Positions 31,903 through 44,013 of a stretch of DNA of 64,000 bases are shown piece by piece. A program made the translations under genes and the position numbers. The notes under the pieces were generated by a model that saw nothing but the letters and a program-made list of their open reading frames with translations, was not told the DNA's origin and ran no database searches. Each line of letters opens with the position of its first letter. Positions within the stretch are counted from its first letter, which is position 1. Origin of the DNA: Stachybotrys elegans. Taxonomy: Eukaryota; Ascomycota; Sordariomycetes; Hypocreales; Stachybotryaceae. The stretch spans positions 1,798,001-1,862,000 of the forward strand of contig JAGPNK010000008.1 of the NCBI GenBank assembly GCA_020746835.1. The letters run 5' to 3'.

Positions 31903-32879
31903 TTAGTTGATGTTGATAGAAGCAGTACAGGTGCCGGTTCGAATAGGAACCTGAGTTCTCGTGGTAGGAGTTGCACTCTCCACTACTCTTGTTGCAGGCG
32001 GTACACCGGCCGTGATAGTAGCATTACCCGAGCCCCACTGGCCCTCAATGCCAATAATCATCTCGCCATGTCGTCCAAGCCTGAGGCCGACTGCCTCGAA
32101 CGCGCGGAAATGATTGCCAGTGGTGATGGTGCCGCCAACACGGCGTGTCGTCCGGACAGACCACAGCTGGTGAATCTGGCCGTTGTACTTATCCCAAATC
32201 TCATAGGTGCCTCCGTCGGAAGTGAAGTGGCCATAGCAAGTGCTGTTGGGGTTATCGGCAGGATGGTGAACACCGAAAGACTCCATCACGTAGTACTCGC
32301 TCTGGATGTTGGTTGTCAGTAGGGTGGGGAGTGAGCAGTCAGTATCACCAGGACTACATACTGTCGGGCCATAGGTCCAGCCATAGAGAGCAAGATATGT
32401 GTTCGAGTTACGACCAGGCGTAAAAGTTCCGGAGTAGTTGAATCTCCTATGATAGTGTCAGTGTTGGGGTTCCTGATCCTGTACCCCAATGGGATAGAGA
32501 GCCGAAATGGCAGTGTCAATATGACGAACAGGTAGATCGACTGGAAGAAAATAAAATAAAATAAATAAACAAGAAAAAAAATGGCTGAATGCTGCAAATC
32601 ACACCTCGACACGACATGAACTCACGTGTTGAATCCTGTCCTGTAGCCTTTCCCAATGACGAAGTTGCCTCCGTTAGGTTCATTCCACCCGACAGTGAAC
32701 ACGCCAGCGGCACGATTCTCTGACTCAACAACGGCCTGATCGTTGGCCCAGTACTTGTACCAGTAAGGATTGCCCCCTTGTCTAGCCTCAAGGGTCGCGG
32801 GTTGCTCAGCTTTGTGCGGGGCACCGAGCGCTCCCACAGCCAGCAGCAACAGGAGGCTGAGAGTCTTGATGACAGCCAT
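31903..32879 (-). CDS. GH11 endo-xylanase-like secreted protein with shortened thumb
   Basis: Three exons (32879-32626, 32446-32362, 32301-31903); introns of 179 and 60 nt. The 60-nt intron is a multiple of three without a stop, but it has GTATGT, ACTGAC and CAG, and removing it restores the normal GH11 joint YGWTYGPTSEYYVMESFG. Product: 245 residues with a signal peptide (about 1-19). Both catalytic glutamates are present: nucleophile Glu120 in EYYVME and acid/base Glu199 in GIEGQWGSG. VGWN...GNFVIGKG, FNYSGTF and TGNHFRAF are other GH11 marks. Between TYEI and the QLWSVR strand only nine residues remain, whereas typical enzymes have about 18, including the PSI thumb tip. GH11 enzymes cut xylan outside the cell; activity or specificity here may be altered. 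A C-terminal extension of about 35 residues is unusual. Confidence 0.9.
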
Positions 32880-32980
32880 GGTCAAATCAAACGTATGAAG
32901 GAAGATGGGATATTGATTAACGGTGGTTATAGCGGGGAGTAACCACAGGGTCACAGTGGGTTGAGTGCAAGATCGCCGTG

Positions 32981-32989
32981 CTTTTATAT
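32981..32989 (-). promoter_or_regulatory. TATA box of the GH11 gene
   Basis: Minus-strand ATATAAAAG lies about 105 bases before the ATG at 32879, followed by a C/A-rich leader. Strongly induced secreted-enzyme genes of fungi often have such TATA boxes. Confidence 0.5.
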
Positions 32990-35388
32990 TCGTCGTCGAG
33001 TTACTCGTGCACCTAACCCACTCCCTCACCCTCTTTAGCATAAAAGCAACCGTGGAATGACATATTGCAAACGCTTAAACGGGCAAATACGAATACTACG
33101 GTACGTCACTCGGCATTCATGACGTAAGGCAGGCAGTCCGATTTCACTGCCGAAGTGCCCGCGACCCTTGTTGAAGGATGTTCAGCTCGGCTGCAGAGCT
33201 CAGCTTGGCTGCAGGATGACTGCATCGTATACGAGGAGAATGTGCATATCTTCCCTGAAAGGAAGGAGCAAAAGCAACGTTACAAAAGTACTCGCGATGG
33301 TTTTCAACGAGCTGCTTTGTCGCTACCGCGTTATACCATCCTCAGAGCAAGATTTGAAAACGGTAGAGCATGTAGAAGAATTCTAATGTTACAGTGAGCG
33401 ATGCAAGTGCCAGAACCCTGGATATCCCTTGCCTCGTTCTCGTTATTATTAGAACATGCAATCTGGATAAAGACCCTGGATAAATAGGTTAAAATGCTGG
33501 GACACGTGTAACCCGTATAGAGCTTGCCAGTTCAGGGCCTTGGTGTAGCCACGGCTAAAATAAGTTCTGCAGGTCATTAGAGCTGCCATATTCAGACCTA
33601 GCTTTTCCATGGTTTTGAGTGGGAGTCGTAAGAGTATGATTCGGGTATCTTCCGACAGCATCCAGCCGGTTGGAGACGAATTGTGAGGCTAACCTTTAGT
33701 ATATTGGATCTCGATACGTACCGCTGTGTCGAGAGAAAAGTATTAAGGAAGGGATTATACGGCGCCGGTTGGAGCCCAGACGATGTGGATTCCAAGCTAA
33801 TGCGATGGCAGCTGAGCTTGTGAGATATATTATTGTCAACCGGTCCGAAGGTTTGGCAACACAATGAACATGGTGGATTTGGATGTATCAACCTTTGCTT
33901 TGATGGGGAAAATGATACCAACCGACTGGCTTGTATACTGCTGTACGTATCGGACCATCATGCGGATTCACTGGTTCAGTGCCTTAGTCTGGTCGGGCTT
34001 GACTCAGCTCCTTCACCTGCGCCCCTCTACACGACAAAAGAGGATATATTGCTGATTGAGGCTCGTGCAGCTTTCATTGATTGATTGGTGGAGTTCCCCT
34101 GTCTTTAGAGGAGGGGGTGCGGGATCCTTGCCAAGGCGGCATCTTACCCTTGTCTCATGTCTCCGATGGTGACCTCTCACTTTGCGGGGTCATTCCATCA
34201 TGAACATGGATGGGTGACTGAACCTGCTGGAGGGGACACGAAAGTCTCAGTTGGGGATAATGAGCCTTGTGCCTCTTCTTCTTGAAGAGATTAAGTTCAT
34301 GGGCCAGAGTTTGCACCCAGTGAGTACCGAACACTGGCTTTTGAGGAAATCTCAGCCTGCATTGGCTCACTTGGCACCGACATGTCGGATCATTCGAGTT
34401 CCTGACCTCATGAACCTATGATACAGAAGATGGATTGATTTTGATCCCAAAAGAGGTCTTATTCCCTATCGCGAACAAGACGTACGATGAGCAACCAGTC
34501 AACAACTCCTCAGGGACTTGTCCCCACAAGCCTCCAGTCGTGCAAGGCCAGCCCTGAAAAAGAGCAGACCCGCGTGCACCTAGTTAGTCTTGGGCGTCGG
34601 TGGATGGTGAAATCTGTCTCAGGGGTGAATATATTGATGCCGCCCCTCCCTCCGGACATGGCCCCCCAACGATTACTGATGCTTGGACAAATTTATGCGG
34701 ACCAGACCTTTATGGCGCTGTAAGTGGAGGTGAGCTAATGATACGAGTAGTATATATTCTTGTGAGCCTTGGTGGTTCTTGTTTCAAAACCTATGACGAG
34801 GACAAGTGAGGCGTGGATTGCCTTGAGGATGTCGTTTTGGCAGATGATATTGTACCGTTTTACGTCCTCCCTTGAAGTATGTGGGTTCTGGCATCGCGCT
34901 ACACTAGATTAGCGGTAGAAAAGGCTACTTTCGCAGAGTTGGGTTTGTGGGAAACTGTGCGAGCCTATATGAGTCGGCTTTAGGAGAGCCCGACTATTCA
35001 GTTGCAGAGACTGCATGCGCTGAGATAAACCCTCGTGATTCAAATGTCCCACACAAAATTAGTGTAGAATAGGTAGCTATGTTAACATTAGATGGACTGC
35101 CATCTTTTATTCGCTTCTTCTGCTGACTGGGGTGGCAACGAACCGGAAAGCATCAGAGTTGTAAGAATGCAAAAGCATTGACGCGGCATATCATTTGGAA
35201 TAGTGTAGAACGTCACAGAGCATACATCAAGGGATGTATCCACTACTGCGTGCAGTTTGGATTAACTCTTGTCATTATGGCTTAAATACGACAGGGAAAC
35301 CATTGAGATATTTTTATCATCTACAACCCCGACTATTACATAAAAGCCGTGAGAGAATTACGGATGCATTCAGGGGTTCCGTTGTAAC
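32990..35388. other. 2.4-kb intergenic region, no gene seen
   Basis: Many short overlapping ORFs (33155-33397, 33598-33921, 33833-34084, 34487-34723) but none with a recognisable domain, signal peptide or convincing splice chain. Base composition is mixed with some AT-rich stretches. A lineage-specific gene could have been missed. Confidence 0.4.
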
Positions 35389-36571
35389 CTATACTGAATC
35401 CCTCACCTCGTACACTCGAAACTCGACTGTCTTGCTGATACCCCCATTATCCTGATCATTGACAGTAGAACTCGGCGACCCCTCTACCGTTGACACCACA
35501 GCTGAAGAAGAGGGGACGCCGTATGTGAGATGCTCCTTCGAGCTTGTTGTAGAGTTCTTTCTGTCAATGGTCTTATTTCTTCCATCCTCCGAGGACATGT
35601 CGAAGAGCTCGTGGTTATTCTGATCTGATTCTGGCGCCCTTTGTGATTTTAGGTTGGTCGATCGCGGGCCGTTCCTCTTGTAAGAGTCGGTGAGGTTATT
35701 GTTTGCCAAGACAAGTCGCGCGGAAAGAATATCGATGCTAATCCCAGCTTTAGTCACTGCCTAAAGATGCATGGCATTCGACTTACATCATCATCACCGG
35801 GAACATGCACTCTAGAGTGTATGCAAAACGATCCAGCTGACTTGCCAAGCTTGTGGCACTTTGGGCCGTTGTCTGGAACGAATACGTCACAGCTCTCATG
35901 ATGCCGATCAGCGCGAGCAGGGCAAGTCGTATCTCGGTGCTGCGCATGAGGTAACTGAAGAGGTTGACGTTGAGGGCAGACCAGCGCGCCCAGTGAAACT
36001 TGCGCAAGAGGAAGACTGCACTCAGGCACTCGATCACCGCAATGGAGGTAAAGTAGCCGATGTGCAGCGAGTTAATCGTGTGCAGCATGTCGTTGTCCGT
36101 GGAGCCGCCGATAATGTACTTTGCTCGGATAATGAGAATGACGATTCGTAGCGTTGAAATGACGGCAATCAGAAACCAAAAGAGCGAAAGGAAGACTATG
36201 CGGCTCGTCTTCACGAGCACCTTGGTCAAGATGACATAGCTGTAGAAGGACAAGCCAGCTTCTTGGATCTATCACCAGTTAAGTGCCTGAGTGAAGATGA
36301 AGAATCCATCGTTGCAGCAACTTACCAGCCATGCAAGGTCTGCAAAAGAAGAGGCAACGGCCCTGTTCACCACGGGACTGTCCGTGTAGAATGCATAGTA
36401 GCAAAGCCCATTTGCGACGGCACACGCAGCAGATACTACCACCGGCACAAGAGCCACGAGGGGAAACGCAACAATGCCAGCGACTGAGATCCCGAAGAAG
36501 ACATTAGTGATGCCGATGGTGCTGAGGATCGCCCAGCTCAGTTCATAGTAGACCGGGGTTGAGGAACTCAT
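35389..36571 (-). CDS. Polytopic membrane protein of unknown function
   Basis: Three exons (36571-36326, 36268-35787, 35737-35389), introns 57 and 49 nt, phases close; 358 residues. ATG chosen at 36571 because the longer frame has no earlier ATG. About six to seven hydrophobic helices are visible (for example ISVAGIVAFPLVALVPVVVS, IVFLSLFWFLIAVISTLRI, IGYFTSIAVIECLSAVFLL, IRLALLALIGIMRAVTYSF), followed by a short conserved-looking IIDILSARLVLAN and a hydrophilic Ser/Asn-rich cytosolic tail of about 100 residues. The layout resembles fungal seven-helix receptor-like proteins, but I do not recognise a specific family. Could be a sensor or a structural membrane protein. Confidence 0.7.
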
Positions 36572-39010
36572 CGTAACGAGCGGCGGCACAAACGAAGTCA
36601 CGGCAGCCCAAGAGAAACCTCGGTGGGAATCCGACCTACTACTTTAATACGCCTGCCCTCGTTTGCATGTAGCACTGACCTCTGCCTTTCTTCCGGGGCA
36701 GTCCAATCAGGTGCCCCAGAGTCTTGTACCCCGGACCGAGCCGGGTTACTGGAAGCGAGCTGAAGTCGCCAAGCTTCCTTAGCGTTGCGCTCTGATGCGT
36801 GGAGGAGTAGTTCGAACGGTAGAGATAGCAGCCACGCGGTGGCTTTGCCAGATGCAGGCTAGAATACCTCCACAGGAAGCCAATGCCAGTCTGTCATTCG
36901 ACCTGTTGAATAGCATGACTCAACATATAGCCAGCCATGACACTTGTGGCTGATGGCTCATAATCTGCCCCCCACCTGGCGACGAATCTGGTCTTTGAGC
37001 GAATGAACTCAACGGCTAGCGATGCGCTTGTGGACATTCTCCGTGCCACGTTCTATCGCTGCGCTTCTAGGGGCAGGGACCAACGTTCGATGCACGATCC
37101 AGGCCAGACCACGAGTCATACTTGCAAGCTCCCCTTTATAAGAAACCTGCTCGCACTTTGGGGTTTCTGGAGAAATATTGGCGGATACGTGGAGTCGGGT
37201 TAGTAACACAATTATGGGGGGGGGGGCCATCCGCTGGCGTATCTTGTGATGAAGCCATCCTCGGGAAGAGCGACGAACCATTCTAGCGGTGGGCATTCCT
37301 AATTGGGGAACGAGATTGAAGTCAGCTGCATGGCGGGCGTTATCCCCCTTATTAGCTATCGCGATATAGCTACCCCTGTGGCTTTGATCACATCGGTGTG
37401 ACTATATTCAAGTCATGTCCCTCCATTTTAGATATCATTTCCTTGATTCAAAGCGGAATATCCCGATCCCCTTGACATTGGCGGTGACGCCGTCTGCGTC
37501 GTTGCTCACCGAATCTGGACGGGACGTAGATGCAGGAATTGGTGACTTCAATCACACATGGCGACAAGGGTAGCCACACAGTCGGTAGGGAGTTCGGGGA
37601 GAAGGTCCGCATCCAGCCAAGTCACATCATGCGGTGGCTGCGTGGCGTCCCAGGGGAGCGGCTCCGGTTCCAGTTCCAGGCACGTCCATGCAAAGGTGGC
37701 GTGACGCTGATTTCAGATTTGATCAGTACTACTATGTAGATGATTCTCGGACGAACACGTCGATCCCCCATGATTGCACAGACTTGACATCCACCAGCGG
37801 GGCTTCGGCTATGCTTGACACCTCAAGCCCCAGTGTAGAATTCTACGAGCCTGACAAAGTGGAGGCCGGGGGTAGTACAAGAATGGGAGCTCCGGCCGCC
37901 TCGCCCCTGGCACAGCTAAGTAATTGTTAGGCATCTCACTACTATTCTTGACACATCCTCAGACGTCTCCCCACCAAAGTATGGGGTAACCCACCGTGAG
38001 TAGGCGAGTCCAGACCGTCGCCAACGGCTGGTGCGTCGGAGCTGCTGATCGACCGGAGCTTTGCGAGACACGATCTGCCAGATGCTGTCTCCCCGCTCTG
38101 GTAAGAACCCCACAGTATCAGCCTGATCGCTCTTGATTTACCTATATTACACAAGATTTTGTTGATAGGCTAGCCAAATGTACTACGCATTGCGAGGTTA
38201 GATGATCCGCTCATGATCCCATTATCCATCATCTGCCTACGCTTTCCATCAGCCACAACGGTAGCTTAGACTGGAGCGGCCCAATTTCCATATTGAGTCA
38301 TTGCAATAGCACAGTAGTGGGTTGTTGTGTTGCCTTGGCATGATTCATTCCACTGATAGAAGCTTAGAGCTTGACTAGTACGAATTATCAACATCTCTAC
38401 CTTTGGAGTGTATTTGACACTTGGGTGTTTGTCTTCTAAGGAAGCATAACGTCACCTGTCTTGGCCGCTTTCCGTCTTGTCTCATGATCGACGATCTACT
38501 CTGCTGAAATGCACCTAATCATCATCGCCCCCATATGAAAATACCCCTGGTTGGGGGCCAGCGCATGAGCCCAATGCAGAGACGAAGCTCTTGACATGAC
38601 ATCACTGATTCATTCACATACTCTTAGAGTCTGTAAATTACTGTTCTCTGTCACGCAAAAGCGGCATCTAGCCAAGGCAGCGTGGTTGCTGGAACTTTTG
38701 GGATATAGACGCATGAAACTGTTGCTAAAATGATTCTTTAGTGGTACCCTGTAGGAGATGGTGAGTCCTCCAAAGTTGGATCGATTCCCAGCCTGTAGAT
38801 CACTTTCTGTAGTAAGATTTTAGCTTGATCCTTCCATGTGCCATGATGTCCAAGGACAAGCCCGGTGAATGTGGCCGAGAATAAAAGCAGGGCCAACGTC
38901 TCCTACAACGTATGGCCTTTTATCTCCATGGACTATTCCGTCGTAGAGTCATCGACAGTCAAATCCTCTCTCCATATCCTCGAACCAATACAAATTCCCA
39001 CACGACAATC
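36572..39010. other. 2.4-kb intergenic region, no gene seen
   Basis: No exon chain I can support. An 11-base G run lies at 37216-37226. ORFs such as 37530-37739 and 38865-39098 have no domain; the second overlaps the leader of the surface-protein gene. Confidence 0.4.
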
Positions 39011-39649
39011 ATGGGATTATCCGCCCCCATCCTCGCAGCATCTGTTTTCGTCGCCCTTTCATCTGCCCAGGCAGTTGATACCCAGCATGTGGAGGTAGTC
39101 GTCAGAAGAACCACTACCGTCAATGCCCCCCGACAGCTGGTTCGTCGTGACCATATTGTTACCATCGAATGGAACACTATCCCTGAGAGATTGGTTCGAG
39201 ATGTGGGAGAGCAATGCTCGAGTGGCGCGTCAGTTTTCAACGACGAGCTCAACACCAGCTATCCCCTGCCAAACGAATCGCTCGAGAGCGTCTTTATGCG
39301 ATACTTGGACAATCGTGGATACGGAAGTACAGTAGTGCAGGAGCGCTGTCTCCATGGTATCCAGGTCGTGGGCACCCTATACTCGGATTGGGCGCAATAC
39401 ACGTCCTCGTTCCACTCGTACATGAGCGAGGTTAGCTCCGAGTTGAGCAACCTGGCTGACGCATGCCGAGACGAGGAGGAGGTGACGAGCCACGTCATGG
39501 AGCCTTTCCAGACGGTGTGCACAACAATTGCATCCGCCATTTCTGCAGAGGTCGCGGAGGCGGTGGCCTCTGTTACAGTGCCGAGGGGGACTGGAGTCCT
39601 GGCCGTGATAATGGGGGCCGCTGTCGGTATCGCTACGTTTATGCTGTGA
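39011..39649 (+). CDS. Secreted, probably GPI-anchored surface protein
   Basis: Single exon, 212 residues. The frame is open further upstream, but the ATG at 39011 begins a clean signal peptide (MGLSAPILAASVFVALSSAQA), so it is preferred over 38912. The protein ends with a hydrophobic segment without charged tail (GVLAVIMGAAVGIATFML), preceded by small residues, which fits a GPI-attachment signal. Four to five Cys are spread through a helical middle part (QCSSG, ERCLHG, ACRDEEE, QTVCTT). No known domain. Likely a cell-wall or plasma-membrane surface protein. Confidence 0.75.
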   Translation: MGLSAPILAASVFVALSSAQAVDTQHVEVVVRRTTTVNAPRQLVRRDHIVTIEWNTIPERLVRDVGEQCSSGASVFNDELNTSYPLPNESLESVFMRYLDNRGYGSTVVQERCLHGIQVVGTLYSDWAQYTSSFHSYMSEVSSELSNLADACRDEEEVTSHVMEPFQTVCTTIASAISAEVAEAVASVTVPRGTGVLAVIMGAAVGIATFML

Positions 39650-39955
39650 TCAACATACGACCCGAAACGGGAGACAGTGACAAGCTCTAGGGGTTTTGAT
39701 GGAAACAATTCTCAACCAAACAGCAACATTGATCTGTATAATGGGATTGAATTCATGAGAATTTGAAACACAACATTGGCGGAATAGCTAGTTATTAATA
39801 CATTACGTTGATGCCGATGCTATTCTTGTTATTATTTTTGCATTTAAAGAAGCTTCCTCTGGATCCTGTCAGCAAGGAAACTACAGCGCCTTACCAACGA
39901 AGGGTGGCTAGTTCTCCCCAGAGGGGTTATAAGTGCTTCGGGCCTCATGCCGGCA

Positions 39956-42005
39956 TCAAGACGGCGGTGCACTCCGCTGTCCGCGCTCCTCCTCCCACTT
40001 CATATAGCTCGAAGCAAACACCTTTCCAATTCTCCCCATGACCTTCCAGGAATCCACCTGTTGCTTGACAGCCAGGCCAACATACACGCCCAGCGGGTGA
40101 TCCATCGCAGCCCGCCAGAGGTCGTCTAGGAAATGGGCCTGAACCGCCATAAACGCGCAGACGTCGTCCCACAAAACGCTGCCGAGTACCCGCACGGTCC
40201 CGTCGTAGCCGGGCGACTCGTCCGCCCGCTCTCTCGTCCCGTTGGGATCATAGGATGGGTCGACGGCCAGGATGAAGCCGCCGAAATCGCCGGCCGGCAA
40301 CAGCCCTCTTGCCGGCTTGGGGATTGGTTTCAAGTATGATTCGATGGATGCCTTGTCGGCAACGAGAAAGGCCGCGTCGAGGGCGCTTTTGGGAAACTCG
40401 CTAGTCTTGGAAAACTCGTCAAAGTGTCTGTCTTGTTAGCAAACTGCCACCCGCATGATGAACGAGAAGACATACTTTCTAAGGGCCCCCGTGTCATCTT
40501 CAGCAAGCCCCAACTCCCTCGCATCAAGCCAATGTATGTTTGTTTGAGCCCGCTTGTCATCGACACCCACCAGCCCCTCGCCCCAATCCGATATATCAGC
40601 CTCGAACTTGGCCTTGAACTCCTGCCACTCGGCGTCACCGTGCCCGTAATGCGCTCGGTACGCGACAAAGCCCCAGGGAGCACCGGGAACGCTGACAAAG
40701 GACTCCTGCCCTCGGGGATAAGGCTGCCCTCTTAGCTCAAGCCGGGCCGAGTCCTGAGACCGGGCTGTCCGAACGCTGCTACGGGCAAGATCAGCGGGTA
40801 AGTACATGGGCCGGTTAGGGTCTCCGGGATTCATCACTGCGTCGTTCATCATGGCCATCATGTCGATGTGCCTTCGGCGCAAGTGGTAATGCTTCATGCG
40901 GGCGTCCAACTCGGGCGTGAACATGAGCCGCGTGGTTCCAAAGTATTCCACATTGGGCTGAATGGGTAACCCCGTGGCTGATGGCGAGGCACATCCCTTG
41001 TAACCATCCATGGGCAGAAAGATGGCATAATCGGCCTGAGCAAGATTCTCCGAAAGGTCTTGCCACTGGTCTGTAAGCTCCCACTGCCGGTTGTCAACAG
41101 TACCCAGCGCGGCCTCGGAAGGCTGGTGCGCTGCAAGTTCGCTAATGATACGCTCTCTCATCTTGGCAATCTTGTCGGCTATCCAAGCATGGGAGCGCGC
41201 CTCCATGAGGGCGTAATGCTTGCGCATATAAGCTGCCCAGAGCGAGGTCGGGCTCGTCGGCGCTTTGCCCTGTGCCCGTCTCTTGGCATTGAGGGCGTTT
41301 TCAAAGGCCTTGAGGTCGTCCCACATGACGTTGTACGTGGCGCGGAGATCCATCCTGACCTGCGGCTCGTTGAGGTAGCGGAAAACGGTCAGAACCTCGG
41401 TGATGAGCTGGCAGGCCTCGTGGAAGTTCTGTGGCTCGTAGAGCTTCTTCTCCTTCCAGCGCCGGTCGGACATGGGCGACACGCCAGCCCAGATGCGAGA
41501 CTTGGCGGCCTCGAGATTCTTGGAAATCAGGTGCATGCGGCCTCCATCCTCAAACGAGCCTACTCGCACCATGAGATTGTCCATGGTGCTGCGGCCGGGC
41601 TGGTTGTAAGGGGCAGGCGCCCACTGGGATGCGGGTGTCATGAGTGCCATCATAGCCTCGTCGTCCAAGAGCTGCAGGTCGGTTTTGGTACCGTCAGGAA
41701 ACACTCCCCAGCCCATGAAGCTTGCGAAGTTGGCCATCATCTGCGGCCCGATCAGACGGTCCACTGCCGCCCTCGAGTCATCAGCCAGAGGCTCAGTGGG
41801 ACGGCGACAATGCACACTCACCTACCCAGAGGGTTTCGGTTCTCCGGCGATTATAACGCCATAGGTTGTCCTCCCACTTGCTGGGTGTGTTTCCTCGAGT
41901 GACCAGATTGGTCCGCAATTGACCTCTTAATCCTGTCCGCGAGTCGCCTAGTAGCGACGTCAACATGCCCTCAAGAAGGTCGTCATGGTCGCCATAGTTG
42001 GGCAT
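39956..42005 (-). CDS. Uncharacterised 647-residue fungal protein
   Basis: Three exons (42005-41822, 41763-40476, 40427-39956), introns 58 and 48 nt with GTGAGT/GTATGT donors, phases close. It starts MPNYGDHDDLLEGML. The N-terminal half is mostly helical (RQRAQ-type charged helices, FHEACQLITEVLTVFRYLNE), the second half has mixed strands with aromatic and Pro-rich stretches. No signal peptide or membrane helix and no family I recognise. The frame remains open over 1.9 kb with consistent codon use, so it is a real gene. The last exon may extend or be spliced further; the stop at 39956 is the first in frame. It lies on the same strand as the CorA-like gene, 343 bases downstream of it. Confidence 0.7.
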
Positions 42006-42348
42006 TATGAAAGGCGTCAATAGGTAGTAGCTGTGGATAATTCCGAGTTGTAGAAGGAGCAATAGAAATGAGGATCAATATGTCTTGACAGCCTCTATTT
42101 GTTGAGTTATGCGACAACCAAACGAACAAGGACCGTTGTAGGCAACCACAGTGCTGATCGTTCCACGGTCGCCCGACAGGTAGAAAGGAGAGATCATGAG
42201 CTAGGCAGCCTAATTATAACTACGGTTCAATAATCGGGCCGGACCAAATCCTTTCGACCAGCCCGCTATTAAGTGTTGGTTGAATCGATATTTGCTGCAG
42301 ACCCTTGCATTTCTGCCTGAAAGCCCCCATCGCCAGCCTTCGAAAAAA
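42006..42348. other. Promoter/3' flank between two minus-strand genes
   Basis: 343 bases holding the promoter of the 647-residue gene and the end of the CorA-like transcript. Nothing else is visible. Confidence 0.5.
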
Positions 42349-44013
42349 TCAGGCAAGCCCCTGATCGCTGTGAACCGACTCGTCCCTTATCAACAGGCCT
42401 TTGTAGACGGTTGGCTGCGGGAACAGCGGGAGCCCGTCGCCCCCTGCGGCGTTGGCTGGCCACTTCATTTCTTCACGCTTCCGAGACACATGTCCGTATA
42501 TGCCCCAGCAAAGGAAGACGATGACGGTTAACGCAATCACGACGGCGAGGAATATGTGCCAATTTCGCTCCCCCTCAATCTCAATCACGTTGGCGCTCCA
42601 TAGCGTCTGTGGGGTGTCAGTGTGGCCTGGCAATTGCAATTGAACTTTGCTTACCGCAAGAAACGTGGCGGGGAGGAAGACGAGCGTGAGGACGCCGATG
42701 GCTCGTACAGTGCGGCTGTCGTGGGCCTGCATCTTTGCTATGGCGAAGTTGATCTTGCTGTCCCGCTGAGCAATGAGGTTGAATGCCTGCGAACCATCAG
42801 CGACATGCAATTCATTGGTGGTATGGACGTACCGCGTTTATCTGGCAATCAATCCTGCGCTTGAGCTCAGCAAGACGATCCCTCATACACTCGTACCGAG
42901 TCAAGGTAGCGGCAAAGTCCTGGTCGAGCGCCCTTCTGTCACGCTCCGAGAGCGTCTTGCGCCCCAGCTTCTTGCGACCATCTTCTGCCTCAGCAAGAGC
43001 TTTGGTACAAAACGCTGCAAGCTTGAGCGCGAAGGTCATGACGGTATCGCTGTGGCAGAACTCCATTTGCGTCGCGTGCAGTTGGCCTATGAGGTAGTCG
43101 GGGTCGGCCAGGCTTGCCAGGCGCTCTACATCAGCCTGTCGTAGTCGCCACTGAGGATTGGTCATTCCCGCCACTGTTTCAACCTCAACAAGCGTACGCC
43201 AGAGGTCGGCGATCCAGTCAGTCCATCTGAGAAACCTATTGTCGAGTATAAAGGATAATAGATAGAATGGATGCTTCCGTAGCAAGCCTAGGTGGCGCTC
43301 GCACCGCCTAATGATGTCCTCCCTATCTCTGGCTAGGTTGGTAGGTATAAGGGCGAAGCAGTCCATGGTGCGAAGTTGGATGCGCATGACACATATAACC
43401 CCGTTGCTTAACCTCGGACAGCGGATGAGCACGGCTGTGTTTCGGCTTCGGTGAGCTTCGCGCATTGGTCAGGGGCTTGAATGGGTACTAACTGATAGAT
43501 ATGGGGGTTTCTCCGTCGTCGTGGTATTGGGTGTAAGCGCAGACGGTGGGAAGTATGCTATTCCAGAATTTGCTGGCGGCCAAGTCGTCTACGCCAGCGA
43601 TGCGCATGATGGAAGCCAGATGTTTTGGCTGGAGTGCAATAGATCTTTGCCCGTCAGTGAAATGACTTCTGTCCCTGATTGGGACCATTCTACCCGACTT
43701 GTCAGTAATGTCCTCAAAACAAGGGTTCATGTCCGCCTTACAGAAGCATGAACTTTGGCGATCCTGGTTCGTCGTTGTCGGGTAAAGCTTGAGTTTCATT
43801 CAAGCATGCGGACTTGCTCATCAGCCCAGGCACAACCATTCAGGTATACTGCATACTGACTATTTCTGCCAGTCTTTCCTCCAGTCGTTGGTCATCTAGA
43901 ACCTCATCATATGTAGCTGGTGCATCTGGGTTCCATAACCGGGCTTCTGTGTCTGAAGTGACAAGCTCGGCGCAAGCCCTGAACCCCGAAATGTGGTTTG
44001 ACCCCAGAGCCAT
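42349..44013 (-). CDS. CorA-like Mg2+ transporter family membrane protein
   Basis: Five exons (44013-43861, 43787-43493, 43434-42833, 42786-42655, 42606-42349) with introns of 73, 58, 46 and 48 nt; phases close to give 479 residues. The large cytosolic part contains FLRWTDWIADLWRTLVEVETVAGMT and LHATQMEFCHSDTVMTFALK, typical of fungal CorA-like proteins, then the stalk FNLIAQRDSKINFAIAK...RAIGVLTLVFLPATFLATLW at the first membrane helix and a second helix (IFLAVVIALTVIVFLCWGIY). The bacterial GMN channel signature is absent, as in most of this fungal subfamily, so transport of Mg2+ cannot be assumed. The two most 5' exons are less certain; the start at 44013 is the first ATG in frame. Confidence 0.82.

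Noticed and set aside
32302..32361. Reading the 60 bases as coding insertion in the GH11 protein
   Set aside because: They are free of stops but have donor, branch and acceptor signals, and removing them restores the conserved GH11 strand.
37216..37226. Run of 11 G as a possible structural element or transposon end
   Set aside because: No inverted repeats or target-site duplication around it; a plain homopolymer.
41060..41902. 280-codon plus-strand ORF
   Set aside because: Antisense to the 647-residue gene, low-complexity leucine/valine-rich translation, no domain.
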